Shown one piece after another: positions 35,023 to 47,186 of a stretch of DNA of 64,000 nt; position 1 is the first letter of the stretch; the number at the start of each line of letters is the position of its first letter. The notes beneath the pieces were generated by a model. That model searched no databases. It was not told the origin of the DNA and saw only the letters and a program-made list of their open reading frames with translations. The translations under genes were made by a program, and so were the position numbers. The stretch comes from Viridothelium virens (Eukaryota; Ascomycota; Dothideomycetes; Trypetheliales; Trypetheliaceae). The stretch is from NCBI GenBank assembly GCA_010094025.1, contig ML991778.1:310001-374000 (forward strand). The letters run 5' to 3'.

Positions 35023-36629
35023 AGGACCTAGAGGTTGGGGTACGGCATTGGTATACCAACGAGGTCCTGAATGCTGCAAGGTAAAACCGGGGGGTAAGAA
35101 AGTACCTAAGGTGGGCAAAGGATCGATCCACGGAGAACAGCAAATGGCGATGCGGAGGGAGATTGCTTCTTCTGATAGCGTGCATCAACGCCTCGGAGCG
35201 GTGAAGAAGATGCCGTGGTAAAGTTGAGTAGTAAACTAGGCCTCAGTAACGAAACCAGTGGTCTGGAATCATCTATACATACCGAGGTTGCCCGTCTCTT
35301 ACCGAATAAACAACGTGAACCGTGTCGGCGGTACCATCTGTTGTGCGATCTACCGCTTGTCTCCGACGCTAGTCTCTCCGTATTCTGTGCATCATGATGT
35401 CTTTGAGACTGCGCGGGTCAAACGAGCCGACAAGGCTGATTCTTGATGCTTTCCGTGGCAACGCTTCTGATAGACTTTCTCATTCGCAGGCGTAACAACC
35501 GAGGAGTTTCCAGCAATCGGGCAGTCCGACCCCGGTCTATGGGGCCGAGTGAGATGTCAAAAGACGGTACTGACGGGCAGGTGGCAGAGAGTCGTGCCTA
35601 GTGTCTAGTGGGCATGTGCGGATTAGCGGCTGCACTTTAATTTAGGTAGATCTTGACACCTCATAGATCTCGTCCCCACACACACACACAAAAATGAGGA
35701 AAGCTGAAGCGCAAGGCACCATGTACTGAGATTGCCGGGCCTGTCATCCAGTCGATCGCCGAACCAGCCATCTGACCTTCCCGTCACCAAGCCAGATCCA
35801 TGCGTTCCGTGATGCAGATGCTGCGTTGGCGCACGACCCGATGCTTAAACGACGGAAGTCTGTGTGTCTCTCTAATCTTTCCAGTCCAGCTCGCAAGCGC
35901 GATTTTTGGTGCTTTCACCCTTTGGTCGACGATTCTGCTGTCCCGGTACTGCGTAGAGTACCCTGCAGTACTACGAGCTACCGATCCTTGGTTGAATGTC
36001 GCCCCTGCTGGCAGCGCCATTTTTCGAGCTCGATAACCTTTATCAAGGGATGCCTAGAGGGCGATCTGCGCCGGGACCCGAGCCTTCTTCCCACTTACCA
36101 GCGAGCCAATCTAGGTCTATGATGCTGTCAAGCATGGGATCTTTTTTCTTGTTGGACATGGCGCGACGCATGAAACGCTTTGCTAGCTGTCTTGATAGCC
36201 TCTAGCATCTCGCGCATCCTGTCACTTGCTCTTAAACGGGTTGGCTCGTCCAAACTGACAACCCAAAAGACCATAGATCATCCCGCTGGTCCTACGCGAA
36301 GTAGACGGTGCTGCCTCGATCGTCTTCAGCCTCGTGAGAGGTCCCCTTGGACGGTGCGACTCTAGCTTAGTGCGGGTGATGCATACATCCCTCTCTGGCG
36401 CTTCAGTGCGAAATGAAGAGACCTGCCTTGTTGCCACGTCGGGAGAGCTATCCCGTTTGGAGTTGTAGTCTGCATTCGATTTCTGATATTTCGCACATCT
36501 CATGACAAAACTTTGAAATGTCTTTGAGTCCTTACATATCCTGCCCTTGACTGGGGTTCAACCCGGCTCCGCGATACCCTCTGGCTTTGATCTTGTTCTA
36601 AGTTTGGTTGTTTATTTCCACCAGGGACC
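35023..36629. other. Intergenic, no supported gene (1.6 kb)
   Basis: The longest open frames here are under 100 codons, overlap in several frames and show no family match. A (CA)n run of about eight units lies at 35676-35690. The last part (36540-36629) is the likely promoter and leader of the cryptochrome gene. Confidence 0.5.
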
Positions 36630-38765
36630 ATGACCACGGCACCCAAGATACTAATATATCTGCTTCGACGTGACCTACGGTCAACAGATAATCCGGTATT
36701 GCACGAAGTCTCGCGCCTACACCAACAGAGTCAGCATCCCTTCACCCATTTCCTACCCATTTACGTCTTCCCTGCGGATCAAGTCGAGGTTTCTGGTTTC
36801 TTGCGCGATTCGTCCGGGGAATGCCCATACCCCGAGGCCCGTAGTTACGTTGGTGGCTTTTGGCGGTGTGGGCCTTTCAGAGCAAAGTTTCTGGCGGAGA
36901 GTGTTTGGGACCTGAAAAAGCAACTAGAAGATCTCGGTAGTGGGCTGGAGATTAGAGTGGGGTCCTTGCATGATGCTTTGAGAGATATTCTGAAGCAATT
37001 CAAAGATGGATCAAGCCAAAAGACTGACTCCCCTGCTGAAGTCTCGGAGATCTGGATGACCGCCGAAGAAGGCACAGAGGAGAAGCAGGAAGAAAAGGAA
37101 ATTAGAGAGGTTGCCGAGGAATCAGGCGTTAAGTTGAAACTATGGCAGGACGAGAAATACCTTGTTGATGAGTGCGTTTTTCTTCTCCTTTTCATCCAAG
37201 AGCTAGCTCATCACTATACGTTCTCACGTCGCTCATATCCTCTACGAGGAAGAAGTTCGAAGCTTTGATGCTATGAGACTTAATAGAGCTACGTCGCTGA
37301 TCAGGATTCAAGCCGGGACCTCCCAAACCAAAATCCAGAAGACCTATCTGATGTCTTTACCTCTTTTCGAAAAACAGTCGAGCCACTTCGCGATGCACCG
37401 AGGAAGCGCTTGGCTCGACCCAAGCGCGGTTCACTTCCACCACTTCCTCCCTCGATACCCCCGCAGGCAGATCCTTTCGTCATTCCGGACAGTTTTGATT
37501 CGCTGAACTCTGCTCTTCAAAAGCCTTTGCAAGATGTTGGTTTCGGTCTCCCCAATCCCCCTAAATGGCCCTCGAACACTGGAGTACAGTCAGCGATTCC
37601 ATTCCCTGGGGGCGAGAGCCATGGACAATACCGCGTGCGACATCTCCTTTATTCTGGCGCAATGACAAAGTACAAAGATAATAGGAATGGCTTGCTTGGG
37701 ACAGATTTCAGCACAAAGCTCTCGGCTTGGCTTGCCCTCGGTTGCATCACGGCTCGGTGGGTTCATTGGGAGATGTACGATTTCGAAGAAGGCAAAAATC
37801 CGGAGCCTCTACCCCTTGCCGGCACCCAGTCCAACTCTGAGCATTCCGACAGTGACATGCGCCACGCCCCAGGCTTCGGCAAGGGCCAAAATAAAGGCAC
37901 CGAAGGTGTCCGCTTCGAGCTCCTCTGGCGCGACTACATGCGCCTCTGCGCGCGCAAGTTCGGCTCCAAGCTCTTCTCCATCCGCGGTTTTCGTGGCGAC
38001 GACCAATACAAGGCGGTCGAATGGAAACAGCCTCCAGAATCCGATTCCGTACCGGCTCCTTCTGCTAACGACGAAAACAATAACATCGCTCGGAAGGTGA
38101 ATCTGCTACCCTCTTCACATCCGCTGACCCGCTTCCTGGAGGGTCGCACCGGCACGGGCTTGATCGATGCGACGAGTCGGGAGCTGTTCCTTACGGGGTA
38201 CACGAGCAACCGGGCACGCCAGAATCACGCTTCGTTTCTGGCCAAGCATCTGCGACTGGACTGGCGGCTGGGCGCAGAATGGTACGAGTGCATGCTCGTC
38301 GACTACGATGTGAGCAGTAACTGGGGAAACTGGTGCTATGTCGCGGGTGTAGGGAATGATCCCCGTGGCGAAGCGAGGAAGTTTAACCCGGTGAAGCAGG
38401 GCGTGGATTACGATCCCAAGGGGGAGTTTGTAAAAGGATGGATGGGGGAGTTGAGTGGCGTGTATGGAGGAAAGGAGCTCCACAGGGGTGAGGAACTAAT
38501 GGGGGTTTTGCAGGCATGGAGGTTGCCGATGGAGGAGAAAAAGAAGTTGGGTTTGGATGGTGTGGAGTGGGTGGATAAGCCGTTAGTAAAAATTGATTTT
38601 GCCGTGGATAGGAAGAATGGGGGTGGGAAAGGTGGAAGGGGGAGGGGAGGAGGTGGAGGGGGTATGAGGGGCGGAAGGAACGATAGGGGAAGAGGAAGGG
38701 GTAGAGGAAATTGGAGATCTGGACCAATGGATAAGGATCGAGCGTCACAGGCAGGAACTGTGTAA
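36630..38765 (+). CDS. cry-DASH: Cryptochrome DASH
   Basis: Two exons, 36630-37171 and 37289-38765, give 672 residues; the 117-nt intron joins KYLVD-DYVADQDSSRDL. Cry-DASH is a flavoprotein of the photolyase family that repairs pyrimidine dimers in single-stranded or looped DNA and acts in blue-light responses. The N-terminal antenna domain begins ILIYLLRRDLRSTDNPVLH. The FAD domain includes GESHGQYRVRHLLYSGAMT, KLSAWLALGCITARWVHWEM, RFELLWRDYMRLCARKFG and, near 465-540, GLIDATSRELFLTGYTSNRA and DYDVSSNWGNWCYVAGVGND. The long C-terminus carries an Arg-Gly-rich tail (RGRGGGGGGMRGGRNDRG), typical of fungal and plant DASH proteins and likely to bind nucleic acid. The acceptor of the intron (TAATAGAG) is weak, so the exact joint is provisional. 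Confidence 0.93.
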
Positions 38766-39170
38766 CGATCACCGACCCTTTCTGGACTAGGTATCCACGT
38801 TTTCTTAGGCCAAAAGCGATAGCGTGTAGTATGTAAGTCTTTCAGCAGCCTTAGCGTCAGATCCCAATAGTTCGTGCACTACGAGGCTTCCCACGGATCA
38901 GTCTCTTTAAAGAGCTCTGGGTATGATCGACAGGATGCTGGTTTGATGTATCAATTGCAATGTTTATTAGTAGGTTGAAGGTTGATTGCTACTTCGTGTA
39001 GTGTTTCCTCAGACTTCAATGGACGTCATTTTCTACATGGTCCAAGCTTCTACTCTAGGTCATTGCAACATCTTCTTCCTCCCACCTGCGACTTAACTCC
39101 CAAACACGCTCAAAACTTTACCCACTAAACCCTCCTGCCCCTAAAACAACCCGGCACAAAGCATATCAGC
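38766..39170. other. Spacer between cry-DASH and the WBP11-like gene
   Basis: 405 bp with no reading frame of note. Pyrimidine-rich sequence at 39060-39150 precedes the next start codon and is probably its leader. Confidence 0.45.
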
Positions 39171-40070
39171 ATGCCCAAAGCTGAGCGCACTCTCAATCCG
39201 GCTGCCGCTCAGCGTAAAGCGGACAAAGCTAAAGCCCTCAAGAAATCCCGCGCTCAGCTCCAAACCCAACGAACCGAGAAGCTTGCCCGTCGAAATCCTG
39301 ATCGACTTCAACGCCAGATTGATGAGCTACAAGACGTTGAGAAAAGCGGGGGGAACCTGAGACCGAAGGATCGTCAGACCTTGGAGCAGTTGGAACGGGA
39401 TGTGAAGGCGGTACGGAAGGCTAGGGAGGTACTCGGTGAGAAAGCGCCTGCGTTCCAGCGGAGGCGTGAGGGCGATAGCGAAAGAAATGGGCGGCAAGGC
39501 GGAAGGGAAGGCGGAGTGCTGGGAAAAAGGAGACGGGATGGAAGGCCTGGTGGAGGGCAAGACGATGCGAGTGAAGATGTGGAGACGGACGAAGATGTAA
39601 GAAGGATACCGATGCCGAGGGATACCCCTCCACCTATTCCACGACCGAGGAGGGAGCGCAATAGAGGAGAGAATGCGAATGAGATGCCGCTCGGGAAGCA
39701 GAGAGGACCACACCCCATACCCGAGAAACCGCAGGTGGCAGCGCAGACAACGTACAGCGCGGCGCCACAGATTCGTGACTTACAAAAGGAGGCGATCAAT
39801 AAATTCATGCCAGCGGCGGTGCGGCGCAAAGTCACGCAGAAGAAGGGAGATGGAGGGAGATTATTGGAGCCGGAGGAGGTGGATCGGTTGGAGAAGGAGG
39901 GCTACGGGGATGCGGAGAACGTAGCACAGGCGGCGATTGAGGAGGCGGAGCATAAGATGATGGACGCAGTGGCCAAAGAGGGAGGCATGGATTTCTCAAA
40001 GGAGGAAGCAGAGTTTGAGAGGCAGTTGCGGAATGTGGAAATGGAAGAAGTGGAGGATGAAGATTTATGA
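39171..40070 (+). CDS. WBP11-type spliceosome-associated protein
   Basis: Single exon for 299 residues. The first 70 residues (RTLNPAAAQRKADKAKALKK, then ARRNPDRLQRQIDELQ) match the Wbp11/Elf5/Saf1 N-terminal domain found in human WBP11 (SNP70/Npw38BP) and S. pombe Saf1, factors linked to pre-mRNA splicing. A helical charged region follows, then a proline patch (PRDTPPPIPRPRRE near 147-160) that could bind WW domains. The C-terminal half includes ALKKEAI-like helices (RDLQKEAINKFMPAAVRRK) and an acidic end (EMEEVEDEDL). The protein is shorter than the metazoan one, as is usual for fungi. The single partner that would confirm the role is a WW-domain protein of the PQBP1 type, which is not in this window. 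Confidence 0.85.
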   Translation: MPKAERTLNPAAAQRKADKAKALKKSRAQLQTQRTEKLARRNPDRLQRQIDELQDVEKSGGNLRPKDRQTLEQLERDVKAVRKAREVLGEKAPAFQRRREGDSERNGRQGGREGGVLGKRRRDGRPGGGQDDASEDVETDEDVRRIPMPRDTPPPIPRPRRERNRGENANEMPLGKQRGPHPIPEKPQVAAQTTYSAAPQIRDLQKEAINKFMPAAVRRKVTQKKGDGGRLLEPEEVDRLEKEGYGDAENVAQAAIEEAEHKMMDAVAKEGGMDFSKEEAEFERQLRNVEMEEVEDEDL

Positions 40071-41291
40071 AGAAAATCATTCGATTCGAACGCGTCTTGA
40101 GATCCAAGTTCTCTAACTCATACAGACAAACACAGTAGAAAGTAGATCAATAACCAAAGGCTCATTGAAGCTCCGCGCTTGCCATGCTTCGTTCGTTTTA
40201 TATGTTGTACCTCAGGTCGAATTTCAAATTACGAGCGCAAATTCTCCATGAATGAATCGACTGGTTGTATAGTCACGCCGTTATTTGGAAACAAGCTTCA
40301 TTTAGAAGGGCCGTACACCTTATAGAATGTCCGAAAAGCTGTCAATGCTTGTAGCCAAAGCTGACTAGGATAATCCAGATCTACTCTGTGAGGAAGTGGA
40401 TGAAATATGAAAGGTTCGAACTTTTGGAGTTACAGACAGTCTGCTGTTTGCATATCCTCGCTGTAAATCGTTAGGAGACAAGAATTCTGAAGATTCAGAC
40501 GAAATCGGTAGCCGGGCGCGACTAGTATCTAGTCACCAGAGATTAGCATCAGCGTAGGATTTTCAAAGTTGTTCTCGATAACGCGAAAAATTGAGCCTCA
40601 GTGATCTTGGTGTAAAGATAGATCATCTTCCAGAGGAATCTCCTACTATCTAGTGTCGTGTTTTAATCATGGGCAAAGCGCAGACTATCGGTTAGGAAAT
40701 ATGTCACTCACCGCGTGGAACTCTTGTTAGCTTTAGGAGAGATTCGAGACTAGAAGACTTCAAACGGTCAGATAAAGTTATATTACAGACGAGAGTAAGC
40801 AGGGTTGAGTGAATGCTGTCGAATCAGAATATGTAAGAATGGAATATCATTTTCTTCAGCCCCGTTATTGACGCCCAGGCGTGAGCATCCGGGAACTGAA
40901 GTCAAGCGCAAATTATAACATCATAGTAACAAAGCGTTTGGAGCGAAGATGCGGCGTTGACTTACATTACTTTGTCACATCATGGCAGAGCTGCCGCACA
41001 AATGCCTTCGAAGTAGACGGTCAAGTGAAGAGTGCATGGAATTTCTTGGAGAGTTTGCAGCAGACGCTAGCCGCGGCTGGCCTAGCTGATCAAACTTAGC
41101 GCGCACATTTGCAAGCGACCGGCATTTAGATTCGCCGAAGACCTTCCAGCACTACCAATTTCGCGACTGGCAGAACTCTTGACGACGTCGTCGAGGTATA
41201 TTGTTGTGCTCATACCCTACAGTATGTTCCCGGCTAAGCAATATAAATGTGTCCGCTCTGTTGCTTACACTAGTCTACAGCAAAACGCACA
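40071..41291. other. Intergenic, no supported gene
   Basis: 1.2 kb spacer with AT-richer sequence. Open frames are at most about 90 codons and look random. It should contain the WBP11-like 3' end and the L14 promoter; the bases just before 41292 (ACAGCAAAACGCACA) are a plausible short leader. Confidence 0.5.
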
Positions 41292-41794
41292 ATGGGTGAC
41301 GCGGAAATCACAACCAGCCAATGGCGCCTCGTTGAGGTTGGCCGAATTGTGCTCTTCAGTTACGGGCCGTACTCAGGCAGGCTTGCTGCTATTGTCGAAA
41401 TCATCGATCACAAGCGCGTACGTCCGAATGTCCAAGGGAGTAATCCAAGACTGGTGAATTAAGCTAATTATGTTCACAGGTTCTCGTCGATGGTCCCTCC
41501 GATAGTCCCGACCAGGCGGTCCCTAGACACTCAGCTCCTCTCGCAAATGTCTCCCTAACGCCTTTGATCATACCGAAAACTCCACGAGCAATCGGAAATG
41601 GGCCCCTAAGGACCGCATGGCAGAAAGAGGAAGTCGAGAAAAAGTGGGCGGAAAGTAACTGGGCCCAAAGTCGAGAGAGGAGCAAGAAGAGGAGAGCTCT
41701 GACGGATTTTGAAAGATTCAAGGTTATGAGGATGAGGAAACAAGCGCGCTTTGAGGAGAAGAAGGCGCTTGCGAAGGTCAAGGCTTCGGCGTAA
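41292..41794 (+). CDS. rpl14: 60S ribosomal protein L14 (eL14)
   Basis: Two exons, 41292-41417 and 41480-41794, with a 62-nt phase-0 intron, encode 146 residues, the expected size for fungal eL14. The protein is part of the large cytosolic ribosomal subunit. The N-terminal KOW/SH3-like part reads [20 protein letters not shown] and [19 protein letters not shown] across the junction. The C-terminal helical part contains [20 protein letters not shown], the most conserved segment of the family, and ends ALAKVKASA. The upstream spacer is not the typical highly pyrimidine-rich ribosomal protein promoter, but the coding match is clear. Confidence 0.96.
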
Positions 41795-42253
41795 TCTGGT
41801 TTTAGCATTGCGAAAGGGTATTGGGGAATTCACAACGAGGGCAGGAGCAGTCGGCTTTTCATGTATACCGTCTACCAGCTACTCCTTTTACAATCCATCT
41901 TCATGAGATTCTACGACGAACATTTCCTACATGACTCTGGCATCTGTCAGTGAAGTTGATGATTGTGGCATTGTAAACGACATGCATTATCAAAGCTATA
42001 TATGGCGTAGATACCAACAGTTATTTTGTGCTATAATAGCAATATCCAAGAGAATTCAAAATTCACAGTATTGATCGTCGTGCTTGCTTGTGTTGAATAA
42101 TTTGCGAATTCGATGTGATAGCCACTTAGTCATCCATGTGCGCTCGCTACTACTTTCAACCTCGAGTGTTCCGGCCGCACAAAACTGCCATCACTTTGGA
42201 GCTTGTGTCTGGCAACGCCTGAACACCCCAACACACTGACAACCTTTCTCCAG
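41795..42253. other. Spacer and promoter between rpl14 and NAC alpha
   Basis: 459 bp with no gene. It should include the L14 3' end and the NAC alpha promoter and first untranslated exon (CTGACAACCTTTCTCCAG just before the proposed leader intron). Confidence 0.4.
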
Positions 42254-42376
42254 GTAAGTCACTAAGTCCTTGAGCTCAGAATGCGTCTCAGGCACATTCC
42301 GCAGCAGCATCACTTCGCAACTCCACCTTTTTAGCGGCAGTAAATCTTGCAAGATGCTTAACTTTTTCTTTTTCAG
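42254..42376 (+). other. Probable 5'-UTR intron of the NAC alpha gene
   Basis: A textbook donor (CAG|GTAAGT at 42254) and acceptor (TTTTTCTTTTTCAG ending 42376) bound 123 nt just upstream of the NAC alpha start codon at 42396. Splicing would leave a 19-nt leader piece before the ATG. No transcript is available, so this rests on splice signals alone. Leader introns are common in highly expressed translation-related genes. Confidence 0.6.
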
Positions 42377-42395
42377 GGAGCCAGAACCCCGTGCA

Positions 42396-43168
42396 ATGTC
42401 GAATCCACGCATCGAGGAGCTCCCTGATGAGCCGGAGAAAAAGAATGCTGAGGTTGAGGAAGCAGAGGACAGCTCGGATGATGACGAGAACGAAGAGGCT
42501 GGCGATGCTTCCATTCCCGAAGGCTCAACCGTTACGGTCCACTCTCGTAATGAAAAGAAGGCTCGCAAGCTCATAACCAAGCTTGGATTGAAGCACATCG
42601 AGGGAATTACTAGAGTCACTCTAAGGAGGCCAAAGAATGTACGGTTCACTTATTGAATCCGGCTTACAGCTTAGGCTTCTTACTTTCAGGGCGACACTCT
42701 CGACTTCGCAGTCGGTGCTGACGATGCATTAATAGGTCCTCTTTGTCATCAACAAGCCTGATGTATACAAGTCCCCATCCAGCAACACCTATATGTGAGT
42801 GATATGCTCGTCAACTAATCCGCCAATGAATTCTGCTAACGCCCAAGGATAGCATCTTCGGTGAAGCCAAGATCGAAGATCTTAACTCTCAAGCTCAGGC
42901 TTCTGCGGCTCAGCAAATTGCGAACGCTGCTAGCAGCGAGGATGCGCACGCCGGCCATGACCACGGCGACAAGGGCAAGGCCATCGAATCCGCAGACAAG
43001 AAGGAAGAAGAAGAAGATGATGGCGAAGAGGTCGACGAGTCAGGTCTAGAAGACAAGGATATTGAATTGGTCATGACTCAGGCAAGTGTGTCGCGCAAAA
43101 AAGCTGTCAAGGCTTTGAGAGAGAATGACAATGATATTGTGAACTCAATCATGGCGTTGAGTATATAG
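42396..43168 (+). CDS. egd2: Nascent polypeptide-associated complex subunit alpha
   Basis: Three exons, 42396-42638, 42736-42794 and 42853-43168, encode 205 residues. With the beta subunit (Egd1) the protein binds nascent chains at the ribosome exit and limits wrong targeting to the ER. The acidic N-terminus starts [16 protein letters not shown]. The NAC domain spans about 45-115: [49 protein letters not shown] and [12 protein letters not shown], rebuilt over two junctions. The C-terminal UBA domain ([20 protein letters not shown] and [13 protein letters not shown]) is complete. A His/Asp/Lys-rich linker lies between. The middle exon is only 59 nt. The identification is secure; the first acceptor (AATAG at 42735) is chosen because it restores the family sequence. 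Confidence 0.95.
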
Positions 43169-43660
43169 CGCCGCACTCTCGGTGATGAGGACTAGCACGG
43201 GCTAAGTGCGACACTGTAGAGAAGTTTCTCGGGCTATCAATGCTCCTGTTACTCGTCTCACTGCATAGCCACTGCTTCATACTCAGGTATTTATTCTATA
43301 CTGGCAGCAAAACATCCCGCTTGCATATCTGTTGTGTGGACGGATGGCGTGGAAGATACAATAATCAAAACTATATTCCCTGTCTAAACCCGAAACCGAA
43401 GTGATGCCCGAGCTGCCTGAATTCCTTGTAATGTGCCCGGATCTGTAGATGAATTAAGAAATAGATCAGTCTGAACAATTTAGTGCAGTGTTGAACAGCT
43501 TGTGATGATCCTGTTTTGGAAGGGCACCTCAGTTATGCAGAGCACGTGATGCGACTCCGAGCTTCGTCCAACATCTCAGCAACCAGGACCTGACGAAGGC
43601 TCAACCTCAATCTTAACCAGTCTCCCCATTCTCCTCCCAATTGCGTCCACGACTGTCACA
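43169..43660. other. Spacer between NAC alpha and ATP7
   Basis: 492 bp without a supported gene. The last 100 bp are C/T-rich and likely form the ATP synthase subunit promoter and leader. Confidence 0.45.
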
Positions 43661-44383
43661 ATGGCCGCCGGAGTAAGTGTTATGGTCCTGTCATACCCTT
43701 GCAGCGCCATTAAATCATCAAATAACCCTACTAATTACCGTCTCTTTCCCATCACAGCGCAGCGCCGCTCTCAAAATCGACTGGACCAAGATTGGCACTC
43801 AACTCGGACTCCGCGGACAAACTGCCACGTCGCTTGCCACTTTCAAGAAGCGTAATGACGATGCACGCCGTCGGGTGCAGCAGCTGCAGGAGCAGCCGCA
43901 AACCGTCGACTTCGCTCACTACCGCAGCATTCTCAAGAATCAGGATGTCATTAATGAAGTGGAACGGGAGATGAAGAGCTTCAAGGTGAAAGGGTACGAT
44001 GTGGAGAGACAGATCAAGGCGATTGAGGCATTCGAGGTGCAGGCGGTGAAGAGCGCCGAGGAGACGAAAGGAATGGTGGAGATGGAATTGAGGGATTTGG
44101 AGAAGACATTGAAGAACATTGAGGAAGCAAGACCGTTCGAAGATCTGACTGTGGTATGTATCAGTACACTGTGGCTGGACGAGGTTCTGCTAATGAAATT
44201 GGACAGGATGAGGTTGCTGCTGCAAGGCCTGATATTGATGAAAAGACAGCCAAGCTGGTGTCGAAGGGGCGCTGGGATGTCCCAGGCTACAAGGTTAGTA
44301 GATATTACCTGTACATCTCGCCTTTGGGGAAGCAGCTAACATTCTTATCCTAGGAAAAATTTGGCGATCTTTCCATTATCTAA
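43661..44383 (+). CDS. atp7: Mitochondrial ATP synthase subunit d
   Basis: Four exons, 43661-43672, 43758-44153, 44207-44293 and 44354-44383, encode 174 residues, the same size as yeast Atp7. Subunit d is part of the peripheral stalk of the F1Fo ATP synthase. The 12-nt first exon gives MAAG, joined to [18 protein letters not shown]. Family blocks are [37 protein letters not shown] and [20 protein letters not shown]. The third exon ends [12 protein letters not shown], and the last 30-nt exon supplies EKFGDLSII and the stop, matching the conserved C-terminus of the family. All three introns have clear GT...AG ends and lengths of 85, 53 and 60 nt. Confidence 0.96.
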
Positions 44384-47186
44384 ACTACTGGCTAGAGGTA
44401 CATTGTACACTTGTAGATAACACAGCATTGCGAAGATTCTGTTGTTTTTTTCTGATTCACAATACCTAACAGAACCCGGTGCAACTCTCCTTGCTAGTTG
44501 GCTCTCATGCTCGTCGAATTCAGACGTTCGATGTGAAGAGGCTGCAAGGCGCGTTAAGCAATATTTTCCAAAATTGTACTCACATCATCAAGCCATTTCG
44601 CTCACAGCTGGCATCTGCCTTTGAAGACACTAACATACTTCCAGTTTCTGGTCTCCATGACAAGGTTAAAAAGTCATAAGATTCGAAAGTTAAGATTTTT
44701 CGCCATTGCATCAACATGCACCCGCTTGCAAGATTGGCGCCAGGGTTCTCAGGACATCGGATCAAAATGCCTGTACGCTTCACGTTTTCAAAAGGGGGGG
44801 AACGGAGCTAGTGTTCTCTGTCATACTGGAACGGTTTTATCGATGCTAGAGGCAACTGTCACGATGCGAGCCACCTTTTGGCGTTGTGCGCCATTCAGGT
44901 ACATGACCCGAAGCGCTAGAAGGAGACGAATCGGAGATTTTGGATGTTGTAGAACATGGTACGCGACTCGGGAAGCCGTGTAACAAGCGTTTAGCACTGC
45001 CTGTATGGCAAAGCTATAAAGTCAATCATCACCTTATGGCATGCGTCTTCCGGACTCGGCCAGTGACATTAAGAATCTCATCGGTCAGATAGCCACCAGA
45101 ACCAATGCGGTCTGTTCCATATGATGCTTCAGATAAACAAAACTGGCTTGTGGACACAAAATTTGCGGCAAGGGCAAGAAAGATGGGAGCCTCGGCTAAG
45201 CTCGGTGTGCCAATCTGACCTAAGGTGTGGTTGATGTTTTTGCGTTGAACGCGTTACGTTGCGCAGCAGCTGAACGCACGAGTAAAAGCATGCCATAATA
45301 TGACATCTGAAACCCTTCACACAACGTCTCGACTGGTCTGGTGCAAAGTGGCACGTGTGGGGTTGTACATTATTTGGCCACGGCAGTCTGCTTGAGAGGC
45401 TCAATGCAAACACATTTCTCATCTTGCAGGAATGAGCAGTGGCTAGACCCCAGACAACCTGCATCCAAGAGAAATATTGGTTCCAGATTTTCATGTGCTG
45501 CTCTTGCCGTAGCTCAGGGCTGAGCAGACTAGGACACCACTTCTTTATCCCTCACTGCTAATGATAGAGCGCAGCGATAGGAAAGTATGCCGCTTCCATC
45601 GTCCGGCGTATGGCATGGCTTGCCGCCCGCGCACGTAACCTATCTACGTTAGCGAGATTAGCCAGGGACCCTGCACAAATTGCTTCTGGAACCTCATGCA
45701 TTGGGCCTCAGACATATTCATCGACGTTCGGTGAGGAATGCAGTGATGGCAGTAATGAGATCGCAGATAGTGGCGGGCACGCTTCATTCCGCGTGTCAGC
45801 ACATGCTTTCACATCAAGGTTTACCCAACCCAGCGGACGGTGGTAACCCCGTAGATCCAGCACCACGAGCCTGACCTGCTTCTCCAAGGCGAAACCAGAT
45901 CGTTGCCCGAGACACAAAGATACGCGCGGTTTCCTCGGATTTTTCATGGCAGGCACATAGCATACCCTCCATCTTGCAAGAACAGAGTCCAGGTATCCCC
46001 TTGCTTGCCCATTGATTTAGATGCTTACTCGTGCATCGCACGCGGTTCACAGTAGCCAATCCCATCTCACTTGTTAAAAGAGCCATGCTGGCTAGAATCT
46101 ACGCCGCAATTGCAAGAAGAAGGTTTAACCAGAGCCAACCCCACCAGGCGGCACGCTCCCCACTCTTTCTATCCGAGGCGCGGTTGAATACGATTGCAGA
46201 TGGGGACGCCGAGGGCGCGCAGGATCATATCAATCATCATATCTGGGCACCAAATAAAGTTGACTATCAGTTGCATCAAATGCAGGTCTATCCGTTTGAG
46301 ACGGCTTGACCTGGTTGGTGTGACCTGGCTGGCCCTTGGTACGGTTGCTGATCTGAGCATCATCCGCCGGTCTAGTGGCCTAAATGCTACGCGTCACCCC
46401 TGTACTGCATATCAAGACACGGGCGACTACGTACAGAGTACATACTCCGTAGTCAAACTCCATTTAGTGAGCCATCGATCAAACGATGCTCCGAAGCGAT
46501 TGAGTCGAGGAGCGAATTTGTTGGATGCATCGAGCCTCAAGGCCCAAATTGCAGTTCCTCCACAGTGCTGCGCACTATGCTTGTCAACATGATTCGCTCG
46601 CCGCTGGTGCAAGCTTCAAATTGCAAGTGGCTCGATATTTCTGTCCAAAAAGGAATTCAGCATCTCCATCGGTATGGTTCTGGCCGTCGAACGGCGTCCA
46701 AATCTACCACATTTGACAGGGGTGCCGCCAATCGCCGACCCAAGGGAGCCGTTTGCGCGTCCTGGGAGATATTCTGCTCTGAGCCTAGAGTTTCCTGTGA
46801 TGACTTAGAGATCTTGTCACATTCCGAAACACTCTAGTGCCATGGCTGACATACATGAGCGCTGTGAGCAACGCCGTTTATGCATGAGGTGCTTCAGTTG
46901 GTGGTGACCGAAATCTTGGTACTATAAAGTGCTCCACCGATCACTGACAACGCCTCACCCGGATATTTTTTCCTTAACGAATCAAAATCTGAATCAGCCG
47001 GGCTTTTTCCGTTTGGCTCATCCGTTGATCAAAAGAAATTCCTGATTGATTTTGCCGTCAACAAAGCGCTCTCTCTTTCAAACACGCCCGCCATTCACTT
47101 AAATATTTTATCCTGGCTCTCTTTGGAATCTAGATACCCACATTGAAGTCTCATTCTCAAATCTTCTGAGCTATCCATTATATGTG
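44384..47186. other. Intergenic, no supported gene (2.8 kb)
   Basis: Many short overlapping frames but none with family resemblance. A copy of the 9-mer TACTCCGTA lies at 46443-46451 next to an imperfect inverted copy (GTACAGAGTAC). From 46900 on, AT-rich sequence with TATTTT and CTCTCTTTC motifs looks like the promoter of the following gene. Degenerate mobile-element sequence may be present, but I cannot show it. Confidence 0.5.

Noticed and set aside
36530-36600. GGTTCAACCCGG-like sequence that recalls a tRNA T-arm
   Set aside because: No matching acceptor stem, D-arm or anticodon arm could be drawn around it.
46194-46592. Plus-strand frame of 132 codons in the 44-47 kb spacer
   Set aside because: Composition is random, several frames overlap, and there is no domain or splice support.
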